Of a stretch of DNA of 64,000 nt, positions 33,738-43,658 are shown one piece after another. The notes under the pieces are model-generated. The model was given only the letters and a program-made list of their open reading frames with translations, was not told the origin of the DNA and did no database searches. Source of the stretch: Isoptericola variabilis 225 (GTDB taxonomy: Bacteria; Actinomycetota; Actinomycetes; Actinomycetales; Cellulomonadaceae); assembly GCF_000215105.1 (NCBI RefSeq), contig NC_015588.1:2914001-2978000 (forward strand). Direction: 5' to 3'. Numbering within the stretch: the first letter of the stretch is position 1; every line of letters starts with the position of its first letter. A program made the position numbers and the translations under genes.

Positions 33738-36257
33738 TCAGCCGCGCTTCTTGCCGCCGTCCTGCCCGCGGGTCCCGGCCTTGTCGGCGACCTCCAGCGG
33801 GGGCGCGGTGTCGGGGGCGACGTGGCCGTCGGCGACCTGCTCGAACGCGTAGGCGTACCCGACGAGCTCGGCGTCGGACCAGGCCCGGCCCATGAGCTGC
33901 AGGTTGATCGGGGCCCCGTTGGCGTCGGTCCCCGCGGGGAACGCCACGGTCGGGACGCCGGAGCTGCCCGAGGGCGTGTCCCGGCGGCCGAAGCTCGACC
34001 GGTTTCCGCCGCCGTCGTTCAGCGAGATCTCCGACAGCAGGCCGGGATACACGACCGCGTCGACGTCGTGGGCGTCCATCCACGCCTCGATGTTGGCCCT
34101 GTAGTCGGCACGGTAGGCCCGCCATGCCGTGACCTGCTCGGGGGTCATGCGCTCCATCCCCTCGCAGTAGGACGGGGCGTAGGTGGTGTACGGCATCTTG
34201 GCCTGCGAGCAGAGCACGTCGGACGGGTCGTCGATGCCGAGCTGGCTGGTGAGCTCGGGGTGCGACTCGATGTACCGGGCCCAGCCCTCGTACTGCGTGT
34301 TGCCGCTCGGGCGCGCGGGCGCGACCGCGTTCGTCTCGATGGTGACCAGCTGGGCCCCGGCTGCCTCGAGGTGCTCAAGGGCTGCCCGAGAGGCGTCGAT
34401 TGTCGTCGTCGTGCCGTACGGGTCGACCCAGGCCGACGGCACGATGCCGATGCGCTTTCCTGCGAGGGCGTCCTCGTCGAGCACCGTGCGCCAGTCCTGC
34501 GGGCGGTGCGCGTCCGCCTCGAACGTCTCCGGGTTCTGCGGGTCGGTGCCCGAGACCGCGTTAAGGATGTCCGCCAGGTCGGAGACGCTGCGGGTCATGG
34601 CCCCGGCGTAGTCCTGCAGCCACACCAGGGGCATCACACCGCGGTCGGACTGCATGCCGTCTGTGCCGCGCAGCGTCACGAGGCTCGCGGCCGATGCCGG
34701 TGCGTACAGCGAGTCGCCGGTCTGCGAGCCGAGCCCCGCGGCGGCCATGCTGGTCGCCGTGGCGACGGCCGACCCGCCGGAGGAGGCGAGGGCGGACCGC
34801 GACGGCTCGAAGGCGTTCCACACCGTGCCGTACGCGTTGTCGGAGTACGAGCCGGACGTGGCGTACTCCTCCATCGACGCCTTGCCGATGATGACCGCGC
34901 CGGCGTCCCGCAGCCTGGCCACCTGGTAGGCGTCCTCGGCCGGGCGGAAGCCGTCGAAGGTGATCGAGCCGTTGGTGGTCGGCATGTCAGCCGTGTCGTA
35001 CAGGTCCTTCACGGCGATGGGGATGCCGAGCAGCGCGCCCCGCGTGCCGCGCGCTCGGGCGTCGTCGGCGGCCCGGGCCTGCCTAAGCGCGTCGGTGGCG
35101 ACGGTCGTGAACGCGTTGAACGCGAACGGCCCGGCGTCGTAGGCGCCGATCCGGTCGAGGTAGGCCTTGGTGATCTCGACCGACGTGGTCGTGCCTGACT
35201 CCATGTCGGCCTGCAGCTGAGCGATCGTCTTGTCCACGACGTCGTAGCCCACCGTCGTCGTCCGCGCCGGTTCGACGGCGGCCGGCGGCTGCTTGACCTT
35301 CGTCAGGCCCTTGCCCTGGCCGGGGTGCGCGGTCAGGCCCTCGAAGTTGACGACCGAGGCGAGCTCCTTGGCGGACAGGCCGTCGACGTCCGGTGCGGCC
35401 GCGAGCCGGGCGGCAAGGTCGGACACCTTGGCGATCTCGGCCTCCGAGGTGGCCGCGGTGACCGGACGGCCCACGACGACGAAGTTCAGCACGGACGCGG
35501 ACTGGCCCGGGTCCAGCGTGAGGGTGTGGACGTAGGCCGGGAAGTTCGCCAGGTGCCCTTCGCCGGAGTAGGGCTGGCCGAACGTGTCGCGCAGCCAGTT
35601 CCCGGTGCGGTCGAAGCTCCCCGCCACGGTCGCGGTCGGGCCCTGCGTCGTCCGGGTGCCGCTGGTGCCCGACGCCGAGGTCGTCCACGTGTCCGACCGG
35701 TCCAGGACGCTGTCACCGGAGGACGAGAGGACGACAGAGCTGGCGTTGGTGCCGGTGGACCCAAAGCCGGTCTGCCCTCCGAACGCCACCTCCACGGTCA
35801 AGGGTTTTTTGGTGGTGTTAGTCAGGGTGTCCAGCCACCGGCCGTACCCCTCGGACCGCTCGACGTCGATCGTCCGCGTGATGCGGACCCCGGACAGGTC
35901 GACGGACCTCGTCGACTCGAAGTGGCCGGTGCCCTCCTCGACGAGGCCGAACCCGCGCATCATCTCGCCGTCGAAGCGGTGCTTGTCTGCCGAGCCGACG
36001 GTGACGCGGATGCCGCCGTAGCCGTTGAGCATCGTGGAGTACGGCGCCTGCACACCGGTCCCGGACTGCGTCGCCCGGATCGAACCGGTGTCGGTCCCAG
36101 GACTGGCCGAGTCCTGGATACCCCAGGCGGTGCCGTTGTCGTCGGTGACGTAGGTGAACGCGTTCGCCGCACCGATCGGCAGGACCAGCGCGGCGGCGAG
36201 GGACGCCGCGACGAGCGGGACCCTCCGGGGCCGCGTCGTGCGGGACTGTGGTGACAT
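33738..36257 (-). CDS. Secreted amidase-signature enzyme with extra N-terminal domain
   Basis: An 839-residue protein with a signal peptide (basic start, hydrophobic core, cleavage after about residue 33, AANA). Residues ~33-300 form a beta-rich domain that I cannot name. The C-terminal ~480 residues are an amidase-signature domain. The catalytic lysine is in GIPIAVKDLYDTADMPTTNGS, the cis-serine in SALASSGGSAVATA and the nucleophile serine in GSQTGDSLYAPA. Substrate unknown. It follows the other amidase on the same strand after a terminator-like hairpin. It lies between insertion-sequence remnants, consistent with gain by transfer. Confidence 0.83.
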   Translation of the reverse strand: MSPQSRTTRPRRVPLVAASLAAALVLPIGAANAFTYVTDDNGTAWGIQDSASPGTDTGSIRATQSGTGVQAPYSTMLNGYGGIRVTVGSADKHRFDGEMMRGFGLVEEGTGHFESTRSVDLSGVRITRTIDVERSEGYGRWLDTLTNTTKKPLTVEVAFGGQTGFGSTGTNASSVVLSSSGDSVLDRSDTWTTSASGTSGTRTTQGPTATVAGSFDRTGNWLRDTFGQPYSGEGHLANFPAYVHTLTLDPGQSASVLNFVVVGRPVTAATSEAEIAKVSDLAARLAAAPDVDGLSAKELASVVNFEGLTAHPGQGKGLTKVKQPPAAVEPARTTTVGYDVVDKTIAQLQADMESGTTTSVEITKAYLDRIGAYDAGPFAFNAFTTVATDALRQARAADDARARGTRGALLGIPIAVKDLYDTADMPTTNGSITFDGFRPAEDAYQVARLRDAGAVIIGKASMEEYATSGSYSDNAYGTVWNAFEPSRSALASSGGSAVATATSMAAAGLGSQTGDSLYAPASAASLVTLRGTDGMQSDRGVMPLVWLQDYAGAMTRSVSDLADILNAVSGTDPQNPETFEADAHRPQDWRTVLDEDALAGKRIGIVPSAWVDPYGTTTTIDASRAALEHLEAAGAQLVTIETNAVAPARPSGNTQYEGWARYIESHPELTSQLGIDDPSDVLCSQAKMPYTTYAPSYCEGMERMTPEQVTAWRAYRADYRANIEAWMDAHDVDAVVYPGLLSEISLNDGGGNRSSFGRRDTPSGSSGVPTVAFPAGTDANGAPINLQLMGRAWSDAELVGYAYAFEQVADGHVAPDTAPPLEVADKAGTRGQDGGKKRG

Positions 36258-36363
36258 CCTTCTTCTTCTCCTTCATCTGCCGGAGGCTGGGCTCCGGGTG
36301 TCGGGTCGTGCGCGGGACTCGAGTGCCTCGGCGCCACGCCGCTGCGCGGCGTCCAGGCGCAGG

Positions 36364-36421
36364 CCGGCCGGAGGCTCGGGGGCGCGCTCCAGATGGGCGC
36401 GCCGCCCGAGCCCCCGGCCGG
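36364..36421 (-). terminator. Large hairpin after amidase 2
   Basis: Three nested stems pair: CCGGCCG/CGGCCGG, GGCTCGGG/CCCGAGCC and GGCGCGC/GCGCGCC. It starts 6 bp beyond the amidase stop and lies in the 169-bp gap before the other amidase gene. Confidence 0.8.
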
Positions 36422-36426
36422 TGAGG

Positions 36427-38067
36427 TCAGCGTCCCTGGTGCGTGGGGATCGTGGTGCAGCCCGCAGCCCACGCGTCCTGGACGGTCACGCAGCGGAAGA
36501 GCGAGGGGTTGATCTCCTCGGGCGTGCGACGCAGTTGCGTCGCCTGCTCGTAGTCGTAGGCCAGAGCGAGCAGCTCCGGCTCCGCCCACGCCGTGCCCAG
36601 GAAGACGATCGACGAGGGCCGCAGGTTGTTCGCCGCGTAGCCCATCGGGACGCTCACCGACGGGTATCCGGCACGTGCACCGACGCCCGTGGTGCCGGAG
36701 CTGGAGACGATGGCGTCGAGGTCGTTCTTCTCCAGGACCGAGTCGATGGCAGCGCGCGTCTCGGCGATGCCCCGGTCCCGGTTGGCCTCGTACGCCGCCA
36801 GCTGCTCCGGGTCCTCCAGATCCACCTGTGCACCCAGGTCGAAGTACAGCTGGCCGAACTTCTGGCCCTCCGGGTGGTCGATGTTGTACTGGCGGATGTC
36901 GTCGAACGTCTGCATCGGGGCGGCGTCGGGCAGACGGTCGAGGTAGGCGTTCATGTCCCGCTTGAACTCCTGGACCAGGATGCTCGGCGCGCTGGTGTTG
37001 GCGACCGTGACGGGCACGAGCGTGGCGCCCTGCGCCTCGAGAGCCGCGAGGGCGTCCTGGTACAGCGGGTTGTTGTTCGCGACATAGCCGATTCGGGCAC
37101 CGTCGAGCGCGTCCTCCGTGAGGACGCCCGTGAAGTCCGTGCCGGCGAGCGGGTTGTCGGTGGTCGCGGCGTCCTCGGGGTCGACACCGGCGATGGCCGA
37201 GAGCAGCGCGGCCGCGTCGTACACGGTCTTGACCATGGGGCCGGCCGTGTCCTGCGACGCCGAGATCGGGATGATGCCGGTCCGGCTCACGAGTCCCACG
37301 GTGGGCTTGACGCCCACGACCGAGCTCGCCTGGGCGGGGCTGAGGATCGAGCCCGACGTCTCGGTGCCGATCGTCAGCGGCGCCATGCCCGTGGCCGCCG
37401 CGACACCGGAGCCCGACGACGAACCGCTCGGCGTCTGGCTCGCGTCGTAGGGGTTGAGGACCTGACCACCGAGCGAGCTGTACCCGGACGGCATGCCCGA
37501 GGTGATGAAGTTCGCGAACTCGGACAGGTTCACCTTGCCGAGGATGACCGCACCGGCCTCGCGCAACTCCTTGACGATCGGCGCGTCGTCAGCCGGGTAG
37601 GAGTTCCCCAGCGCGATCGACCCGGCCGTCGTGGGCATCCCCTTGACGTCGATGTTGTCCTTGAGCAGCACAGGCACGCCGTGCAGCGGGCCTCGGACGG
37701 TGCCGGCCTTCCGCTCCTTGTCGAGGGCTCTCGCCTCCTGGTACACGGCCGGGTTGATCGCTCGCACCGCGTTCAGGTGCGGACCGTCGATGCTGATCGC
37801 CTGGATCCGCTCGAGGTAGGCGCCGACGAGGTCGACCGAGGTGAAGGCACCGGACGTCAGCCCCGCCCGGACCTCCGGGACGCCGGCGGTGGCCAGGTCG
37901 AGGGCCACCGGCTTCGGCTTCGGTGCGGCGGCCACCGACGAAGGCGACAGCACTGCCTGGGCTGCGGGGAGCGCCGCCGGGGCGGCCGCGAGCGCCGCGG
38001 CCAGCACACCGACCGTCGCTCCGGTACCGAGCCGGGTCAGACGGCTGCCGCGTGTTCTCGAAGACAT
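36427..38067 (-). CDS. Secreted amidase-signature enzyme
   Basis: A 546-residue protein with a signal peptide (RTRGSRLTRLGTGATVGVLAAALAAAPAALPAAQA, shown in parts) and one amidase-signature domain. The catalytic lysine lies in HGVPVLLKDNIDVKGM, the bridging serine in QTPSGSSSGSGVAAA, and the nucleophile in GTETSGSILSPA, so the Ser-Ser-Lys triad is complete. It probably hydrolyses amide or peptide-like substrates outside the cell. GAGAGG before the ATG at 38067 decides this start over an upstream in-frame ATG. It is unrelated in its N-terminus to the neighbouring amidase, so the two are not a simple duplication. Confidence 0.88.
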   Translation of the reverse strand: MSSRTRGSRLTRLGTGATVGVLAAALAAAPAALPAAQAVLSPSSVAAAPKPKPVALDLATAGVPEVRAGLTSGAFTSVDLVGAYLERIQAISIDGPHLNAVRAINPAVYQEARALDKERKAGTVRGPLHGVPVLLKDNIDVKGMPTTAGSIALGNSYPADDAPIVKELREAGAVILGKVNLSEFANFITSGMPSGYSSLGGQVLNPYDASQTPSGSSSGSGVAAATGMAPLTIGTETSGSILSPAQASSVVGVKPTVGLVSRTGIIPISASQDTAGPMVKTVYDAAALLSAIAGVDPEDAATTDNPLAGTDFTGVLTEDALDGARIGYVANNNPLYQDALAALEAQGATLVPVTVANTSAPSILVQEFKRDMNAYLDRLPDAAPMQTFDDIRQYNIDHPEGQKFGQLYFDLGAQVDLEDPEQLAAYEANRDRGIAETRAAIDSVLEKNDLDAIVSSSGTTGVGARAGYPSVSVPMGYAANNLRPSSIVFLGTAWAEPELLALAYDYEQATQLRRTPEEINPSLFRCVTVQDAWAAGCTTIPTHQGR

Positions 38068-38363
38068 CGTTTTCTGCCTCTCGCCTGCACGTTGCGGGCT
38101 GGTGCCCGCCCAGCAGACATCCGACCATCGCAACGTTTCGATCACATGCGGCGCAGATTGCGGTCCTGTGACGACGCACGGTCATGCACCGGCTCGGACC
38201 GCAAGATGGCACCGCGCGCTCAGAGCTCCCTACAGCAAGGGCGCAGGCGACGAACTGCGATCAGACACGAGGCGAGATACTGGGACACCTTCGCCCGCCG
38301 AGCCGCTTCGGCCGTCAACGACGGCCGAAAGCGGATCCACCACCGTCGCTCCGGGGTCAGTTT
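38068..38363. other. Amidase upstream region
   Basis: The 296-bp region holds the amidase promoter region and, at 38303-38334, a hairpin (CCGCTTCGGCCGTC, loop AAC, complement with one bulge) whose role is unclear. No conserved ORF was seen. Confidence 0.5.
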
Positions 38364-38438
38364 TCAGGCGTCGGCGACATCGGCGACGCTCACCTCACCG
38401 GCCAGGATCGACAACACGACCCGGGCCTTCTCCTCGGC
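38364..38438 (-). pseudogene. Transposase N-terminal stub
   Basis: On the minus strand EKARVVLSILAGEVSVADVADA matches the helix-turn-helix start of another transposase family. It is cut on its 5' side by the IS256-type element next to it and followed by a stop within two codons. It shows that the IS256-type element landed in or beside an older insertion sequence. Confidence 0.6.
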
Positions 38439-38439
38439 C

Positions 38440-39500
38440 GGGTCTGTCTGATTAACGGTGGGTGGGTCTCGGCCTGACACGCTGGACGTGGTGTCTGGCG
38501 GGAAGCAGGCAGAGTGACCGAGATCATCGAGCCCGTGACGCTCGACGATGACGAGAAGCAGGCGCTGGCACAGCAGCTGGTCGCTCAGGCGAAGGCGGCG
38601 GGGATCGACCTGGTCGGGCCGGACGGTCTGCTGACCGGGCTGACGAAGCAGGTGTTGGAGACGGCGCTGGAGGAGGAACTGACCGAGCACCTGGGTTACC
38701 CGCCGGGCGAGCGGGAGGCCATGACGGGGACGAACGAGCGCGACGGAACCCGGCCCAAGACGGTGCTGACCGAGATCGGCCCGGTGCAGATCGACGTGCC
38801 TCGCGACCGGGACGGCAGCTTCGAGCCGGCGATCGTGCGCAAACGTCAGCGGCGTCTGACCGGTGTCGACGAGCTGGTGCTGTCGCTGACCGCGCGGGGG
38901 CTGACGACCGGGGAGATCAGCGCGCACTTCGCCGAGGTCTACGGCGCGAGCGTCTCCAAGAACACGGTCAGCCGGATCCCGGACAAGGGTCGTGGCCGAG
39001 ATGGCCGAGTGGCAGACCCGGCCGCTCCAGACGTGCGTGATCCATCTGATCCGTAAATGGCCCGCGACCTGAAGCCGATCTACACGGCCGTGAACGCCGA
39101 GCAGGCCGAGATGCGGATGGACGAGTTCGCCGCGAAATGGGCGGGCAAGTACCCGGCCGCGGTCAGGCTGTGGCGCAACGCGTGGGGGGAGTTCATCGGC
39201 TTCCTGGACTACGACGTTGAGATCCGCAAGATCATCTGCACCACGAACGCGATCGAGTCCCTCAACGCCCGCTACCGGCGAGCGGTGCGCGCCCGAGGCC
39301 ACTTCCCGAACGACGCCGAGGCACTGAAGTGCCTCTACCTCGTCACCCGCTCCCTGGACCCCACCGGCCGCGGTCGGGCACGATGGGTCATCAGGTGGAA
39401 GGCCGCGCTGAACGCGTTCGCGATCACCTTCGAGGGGCGCATCAACCCCTCGAGCAACTGAAGGATGCCGAGCCCCGCCCACCGTTGATCGGACAGACCC
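38440..39500. mobile_element. IS256-family element, internally deleted
   Basis: Terminal inverted repeats of 34 bp lie at 38440-38473 and 39467-39500, with four mismatches (outer end GGGTCTGTC, then GAT, AACGGTGGG). Between them lies one broken transposase. At 1061 bp it is about 300 bp shorter than normal elements of this family. The 8-bp flanks (CCTCGGCC and TCCGGGCA) do not match, so no target duplication remains. Confidence 0.9.
38514..39461 (+). pseudogene. IS256/mutator-type transposase, frameshifted and deleted
   Basis: The N-terminal part is normal (KQVLETALEEELTEHLGYPPGE, NTVSRI). An extra G near 38986 then shifts the frame. In the correct frame AEMAEWQTRPL jumps directly to QTCVIHLIR, which removes about 85 residues with two catalytic aspartates. 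A second small loss precedes LKPIYTAVNAEQAE. The C-terminus is intact: VEIRKIICTTNAIESLNARYRRAVRARGHFPN in parts, to the stop at 39461. The product cannot be active, although the ends of the element could be recognised by a transposase made elsewhere. Confidence 0.92.
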
Positions 39501-39694
39501 TCCGGGCAGCGGGTGCGCAGGGGCGACGACGGCGTCGTGCGCAGCCCCGACGACACACGAGACGGCCAACTGTGACGCACCTCACGCCGTCGATCAGGGT
39601 GCGAGTGTGACAGGGTCACCGGACACTGGACCCGCCGACCGCCGAGCGCTCGGTCAGCCCGCCGTCGAGCACCGCACAGCACCCTGGAGGCGCC

Positions 39695-40936
39695 ATGCCC
39701 ACCGATCCGATCGTCGTCGTCGGCGGGGGCCTGGCGGCCGCACGCGCGGTCGAGGCGCTGCGCGGCGAGGGGTACGACGGCGACGTCGTCCTGCTGACGA
39801 GCGAGCCGCACCGGCCGTACGAGCGGCCGCCGCTGTCCAAGGGCTACCTGCGCGGCCAGGAGCACCGCGAGGACATCTTCGTGCTCGGCGAGAACTGGTA
39901 CGGGGAGCACGGCGTCGAGCTGCGCACGTCGACGACCGTCGCGGCGGTCGACCCGGCGTCGCACCGGATCACGCTCGTGGACGGCGCGACCCTGCCGTTC
40001 TCGACCGCGCTGCTCGCCACGGGGTCGACCCCCCGCTCGCTCGGCGTCCCGGGCTCCGACTTCGGCAACGTGCACTACCTGCGGACCGTCGACGACGCCG
40101 ACCGGCTCGCGGGCACGCTCCTGCCGGCGTCGCTCGAGGGCACGGGCGAGGTCGTCGTGATCGGCGACGGCTGGATCGGGATGGAGGTCGCGGCGTCGGC
40201 CCGCGAGCTGGGCCTGGACGTCACGGTGCTCGGGCGCGGCGCGCACCCGCTCGCCGTCCTCGGCCCCGAGCTGGGCGAGCTGTACGGGACGCTCCACCAG
40301 GAGCGCGGCGTCCGCCTGCACCGCCAGGCCGAGGTCGTGCGGCTCACCGGCGTCGACGGCCAGGTGACCGGCGTCGACCTCGCGGACGGCACGCACGTCG
40401 CGGCGTCCGTCGTCGTGGTCGGCGTCGGCGTGACGCCCAACGTGGGGCTCGCGTGCGCGGCCGGGCTGGAGCTGCGCTCGGACGACCTCGGGGGCGGGGT
40501 CGCGGTCGACGGGTACCTGCGCACGTCGCACCCCGACGTGTTCGCGGCGGGCGACATCGCCTCGGTGCCGGCGCCCCGCTACGGGCGCCCGTTGCGCGTC
40601 GAGCACTGGGCCGCGGCGCTCGAGCAGGGCAAGCACGCCGGCCGCGCCATGCTCGGGCTCGCCGACCCGTACGACCTGCTCCCCTACTTCTTCAGCGACC
40701 AGTTCGACGTGGGCATGGAGTACAAGGGCTACGTCGACGTGCGCAACCCCGGCTACGAGGTGGTCGTCAGCGGGTCGACGGCGGACCGCGAGCTCGTCGC
40801 GTTCTACGTGCGCGACGGCCGGGTCGAGGCCGGCATGGCCGTCAACGTCTGGGACCGGATGGACGACGTCGAGCGGCTGATCCGCTCGACCGAGCCGGTG
40901 GCGCGCGAGGAGCTCGAGGGCTTCGTCGCCGCCTGA
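39695..40936 (+). CDS. FAD-dependent ferredoxin/rubredoxin reductase family protein
   Basis: A 413-residue flavoprotein of the ferredoxin-NAD reductase family that serves P450 or dioxygenase systems. The FAD-binding GGGLAAARAVEALR is at the N-terminus. GDGWIGMEVAASARELG holds the NAD site (here GDGWIG in place of GxGxxG). VFAAGDIASVP is the second FAD motif. A C-terminal interface domain (residues 325-413) follows. GGAGG lies upstream of the ATG. No partner ferredoxin or oxygenase is next to it; the gene starts about 200 bp beyond the IS256-type element. Confidence 0.88.
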   Translation: MPTDPIVVVGGGLAAARAVEALRGEGYDGDVVLLTSEPHRPYERPPLSKGYLRGQEHREDIFVLGENWYGEHGVELRTSTTVAAVDPASHRITLVDGATLPFSTALLATGSTPRSLGVPGSDFGNVHYLRTVDDADRLAGTLLPASLEGTGEVVVIGDGWIGMEVAASARELGLDVTVLGRGAHPLAVLGPELGELYGTLHQERGVRLHRQAEVVRLTGVDGQVTGVDLADGTHVAASVVVVGVGVTPNVGLACAAGLELRSDDLGGGVAVDGYLRTSHPDVFAAGDIASVPAPRYGRPLRVEHWAAALEQGKHAGRAMLGLADPYDLLPYFFSDQFDVGMEYKGYVDVRNPGYEVVVSGSTADRELVAFYVRDGRVEAGMAVNVWDRMDDVERLIRSTEPVAREELEGFVAA

Positions 40937-40997
40937 GCCACGCTCCTCCACGAGCCCCTCCGCGGGGCCGCCGCACCGGTGTGCGAGGCTCTGCGGC

Positions 40998-42146
40998 GTG
41001 GTCCGACGACGCGTGGCGCTCCTCCTCGGTGCCGGTGTGCTGGTGCTCGGTGGTGTCGCGGCGCTGCTCGCCTGGCGTCCGTGGGACCCGGTGGCCGACG
41101 TGCCCGTGCCCGGCGTCCGCACGCTCACGACCTCGGCGCGCGTCGTCGCGGGCGAGCCGCGCACCGCCGGCGGCGTCGAGCTGTTCCCCGTCGACGTGCC
41201 CTACCCGTCCGCGAACCCCGGTGGCATCGGGGTCGAGGACGCGTTCGCGCTGCGGGAGGCCGGCGCGGTCGCGGTGCGCGGGATCGTCGAGGCGCGCGGC
41301 GGCGCGGCGCTCGTCGAGCTCGCCGGGTTCGCCGCCGAGCGCGGGATCGCGGTGTCGCTCGAGACCGGCGACCGCACCGTCCGCTACGACGCGTACGGCG
41401 GGGTGCCCGACGTCGCAGCCGCGCGCCTGGCGGTCGACGCCGCGTCACGCGACGGGGTCGACGGTGCCGTCTACGTCGCCTCCACGGAGCCGCACGTGCA
41501 GGTGTCGATGACGACGGCGGTCGGCGCCCCGGAGGCGAGCGCCGTCGCAGCGTGGCTCGACCGCCACGACGCGAGCACCGCCGTCGGGCACCCCGTGGCG
41601 TACGTGCTCACCGAGCCCGGGTACGCCGCACGCCTCGAGGGCTGGGTCGGCGGACGAGCCCCGGCGGAGCCCGAGCCGCAGCCCGTCCCGACCGTCCCCG
41701 CGACCGAGCCGTGGCCGGCCGACGAGCGCGCGCCGTCGTGCACCGGCGACGACCTCGATGTGAGCCTCGCCGGCGTGGAGGCCGCGCTGGGCACGCGGTA
41801 CGCGAGCCTGTCCGCGCGGAACGTCTCGGACCGGCCGTGCGCGGTCGCGGGCTTCCCCGAGGTGGCGTTCCTCGACGGCGACGGGGCCCTGCAGGAGGGT
41901 GTCGACCTGGTCCCCGACCGCGACCGGGCTGCCCGCGTGGTCGTGCCGGTCGGCGAGGAGGCCGTCGCCGCGCTGCTGTGGCGGGCCGCGTCCGGCACGG
42001 GACGTCAGCTCACCGCGGCGCTGGAGGTCGTGCCCGTGCCGGGTGCCGCGCCCGTCCTGGTGCGGGTGGGCGAGTCCCCGCTCGACGTCGTCGACGGCTC
42101 CGAGGTGCGCACGAGCCCGTGGCTCCAGGCGGGCGACGGCACCTGA
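40998..42146 (+). CDS. Membrane-anchored DUF4232 protein
   Basis: A 382-residue protein with one N-terminal membrane segment (residues 5-27) and the rest outside the cell. Residues ~35-215 form an unrecognised domain. A Pro/Glu-rich linker is followed by a C-terminal DUF4232 domain (about 245-365), known by its paired cysteines in PSCTGDDLDVSL and RPCAVAGFPEVAFLDGDG. Such domains occur in actinobacterial surface proteins of unknown role. The gene is convergent with the DAHP synthase gene over 305 bp. Confidence 0.72.
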   Translation: MVRRRVALLLGAGVLVLGGVAALLAWRPWDPVADVPVPGVRTLTTSARVVAGEPRTAGGVELFPVDVPYPSANPGGIGVEDAFALREAGAVAVRGIVEARGGAALVELAGFAAERGIAVSLETGDRTVRYDAYGGVPDVAAARLAVDAASRDGVDGAVYVASTEPHVQVSMTTAVGAPEASAVAAWLDRHDASTAVGHPVAYVLTEPGYAARLEGWVGGRAPAEPEPQPVPTVPATEPWPADERAPSCTGDDLDVSLAGVEAALGTRYASLSARNVSDRPCAVAGFPEVAFLDGDGALQEGVDLVPDRDRAARVVVPVGEEAVAALLWRAASGTGRQLTAALEVVPVPGAAPVLVRVGESPLDVVDGSEVRTSPWLQAGDGT

Positions 42147-42451
42147 TCGGGCTGGCCCTGCCGCTCCGGCGGGTGCCGGGACCCGCGGGTGAGCCTGTGG
42201 ACAACGCCGAGCGGGGCCGGGCCCCCTGGTTGGCTCGGCACATGCCCCGCCGACCTCCGGTCGTCCCGGCCTCGCTCGTGGACCGGTCCGGCCCGACGTC
42301 GTGCTGCGCGTCGACGCGTGACGGAAGCCGCCGGAGGACGCTTTGAGCCGGCCCACTCCCCCGAGCCGGCCCACCTCCGTCTCGGTCCGTCACAGAAACG
42401 GACCTCGTGGACGTCGAACAGAGACGGACGACGCGGCTCGGCAGACGCCCC
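42147..42451. other. 305-bp convergent gap
   Basis: No gene recognised. It contains short inverted repeats (CGTCTCGGTCCGT/ACGGACC-like pieces around 42390-42430) that may terminate one or both transcripts. I see no array units here. Confidence 0.4.
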
Positions 42452-43549
42452 TCAGCCGCGCCGCTCGCGCACGGCACCGGCGAGCACCTGCAGCAGGTCC
42501 GCCGTCGTGCCCCAGTCCATGCACTTGTCCGTGACGGACTTGCCGTACACCAGCGACTCGAGCGGTCCGGGCTTCTGGGCGCCGGCCTCGATGAAGCTCT
42601 CCATCATGAGACCGGTGATCCCCTGCTCACCCTCGGCGAGCCGCGCGGCGATCTCGCGCACGACCTCGGCCTGGCGCACGTGGTCCTTGCCCGAGTTGCC
42701 GTGCGACGCGTCGACGACGACGCCCGCCTCGACCGCCCCGCCGAGCCCGGACGTCCGCGCCACGGCCAGCGCCGCCGCCACGTCGGCCGCCCCGTAGTTC
42801 GGTCCCCCGCGCCCGCCGCGCAGGATGACGTGGCAGTCGGGGTTGCCGGTGGTCTCGACGGCGGCCGCGCGGCCCTCGGCGTCCGCGCCGAAGAACGTGT
42901 GCTCGCTCGCCGCGGTGATGCAGCCGTCGACGGCGATCTGCACGTCGCCGTCGGTCGCGTTCTTGAACCCGACGGGCATCGACAGGCCCGACGCGAGCTG
43001 GCGGTGCACCTGCGACTCGGCGTTGCGCGCGCCGATCGCGCCCCACGTCACCGCATCGGCGATGTACTGCGGCGAGGTCGGCTCGAGGAACTCGCACGCG
43101 GCGGGCACGCCGGCGTCGAGCACGCCCAGCAGCACCTCGCGCGCGAGCCGCAGCCCGTGGTGCACGTCGTGCGACCCGTCGAGGTGCGGGTCGTTGATGA
43201 GGCCCTTCCACCCGACGGTGGTGCGCGGCTTCTCGAAGTACACGCGCATGACGACGACGAGGTCCTCGGCGAGCTCGCGCGCGAGCGGCGCCAGGCGGGA
43301 GGCGTAGTCGAGCGCCGCCGCCGGGTCGTGCACCGAGCAGGGCCCGACGATGACGAGCAGGCGGTCGTCCTCGCCGCGCAGCACGTCGCGGACCTCGCGG
43401 CGGGACGTCGTGACGAGGTCGCCGCGGCGGGTGCCGAGCGGCATCTCGGCGCGCAGGGTGCGCGGCGCCGGGAGCGGGTCGAGCGCGCGGACGCGAAGGT
43501 CGTCGGTGCGGGCCTGCAGCTCGGCGCGTTCGGAGGCGGTCGTGGTCAT
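42452..43549 (-). CDS. aroG: DAHP synthase, class I (AroG/F/H type)
   Basis: A 365-residue enzyme that condenses phosphoenolpyruvate and erythrose 4-phosphate, the first step of aromatic amino acid synthesis. LLVIVGPCSVHDPAAAL, MRVYFEKPRTTVGWKG, GARNAESQVHRQLASGLSMPVGFKN (in parts) and DASHGNSGKDH are the class I metal- and substrate-binding motifs. GGAG is upstream of the ATG at 43549. A leader peptide and hairpins precede it, indicating attenuation by aromatic amino acid supply. Confidence 0.93.
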   Translation of the reverse strand: MTTTASERAELQARTDDLRVRALDPLPAPRTLRAEMPLGTRRGDLVTTSRREVRDVLRGEDDRLLVIVGPCSVHDPAAALDYASRLAPLARELAEDLVVVMRVYFEKPRTTVGWKGLINDPHLDGSHDVHHGLRLAREVLLGVLDAGVPAACEFLEPTSPQYIADAVTWGAIGARNAESQVHRQLASGLSMPVGFKNATDGDVQIAVDGCITAASEHTFFGADAEGRAAAVETTGNPDCHVILRGGRGGPNYGAADVAAALAVARTSGLGGAVEAGVVVDASHGNSGKDHVRQAEVVREIAARLAEGEQGITGLMMESFIEAGAQKPGPLESLVYGKSVTDKCMDWGTTADLLQVLAGAVRERRG

Positions 43550-43658
43550 CGGTCTGGGCTCCTGGTCGTCCGGTTCGGGTCGTGGCGGGGCGGGCGTCGC
43601 GGCGTCGCCGGTGAACCGTGGTCCCGTGCCCGACCGGAGCGGCTCGTCCGACGACGAA

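Noticed and set aside
38432..39508. Target-site duplication of the IS256-type element
   Set aside because: The flanking 8-mers CCTCGGCC and TCCGGGCA are different.
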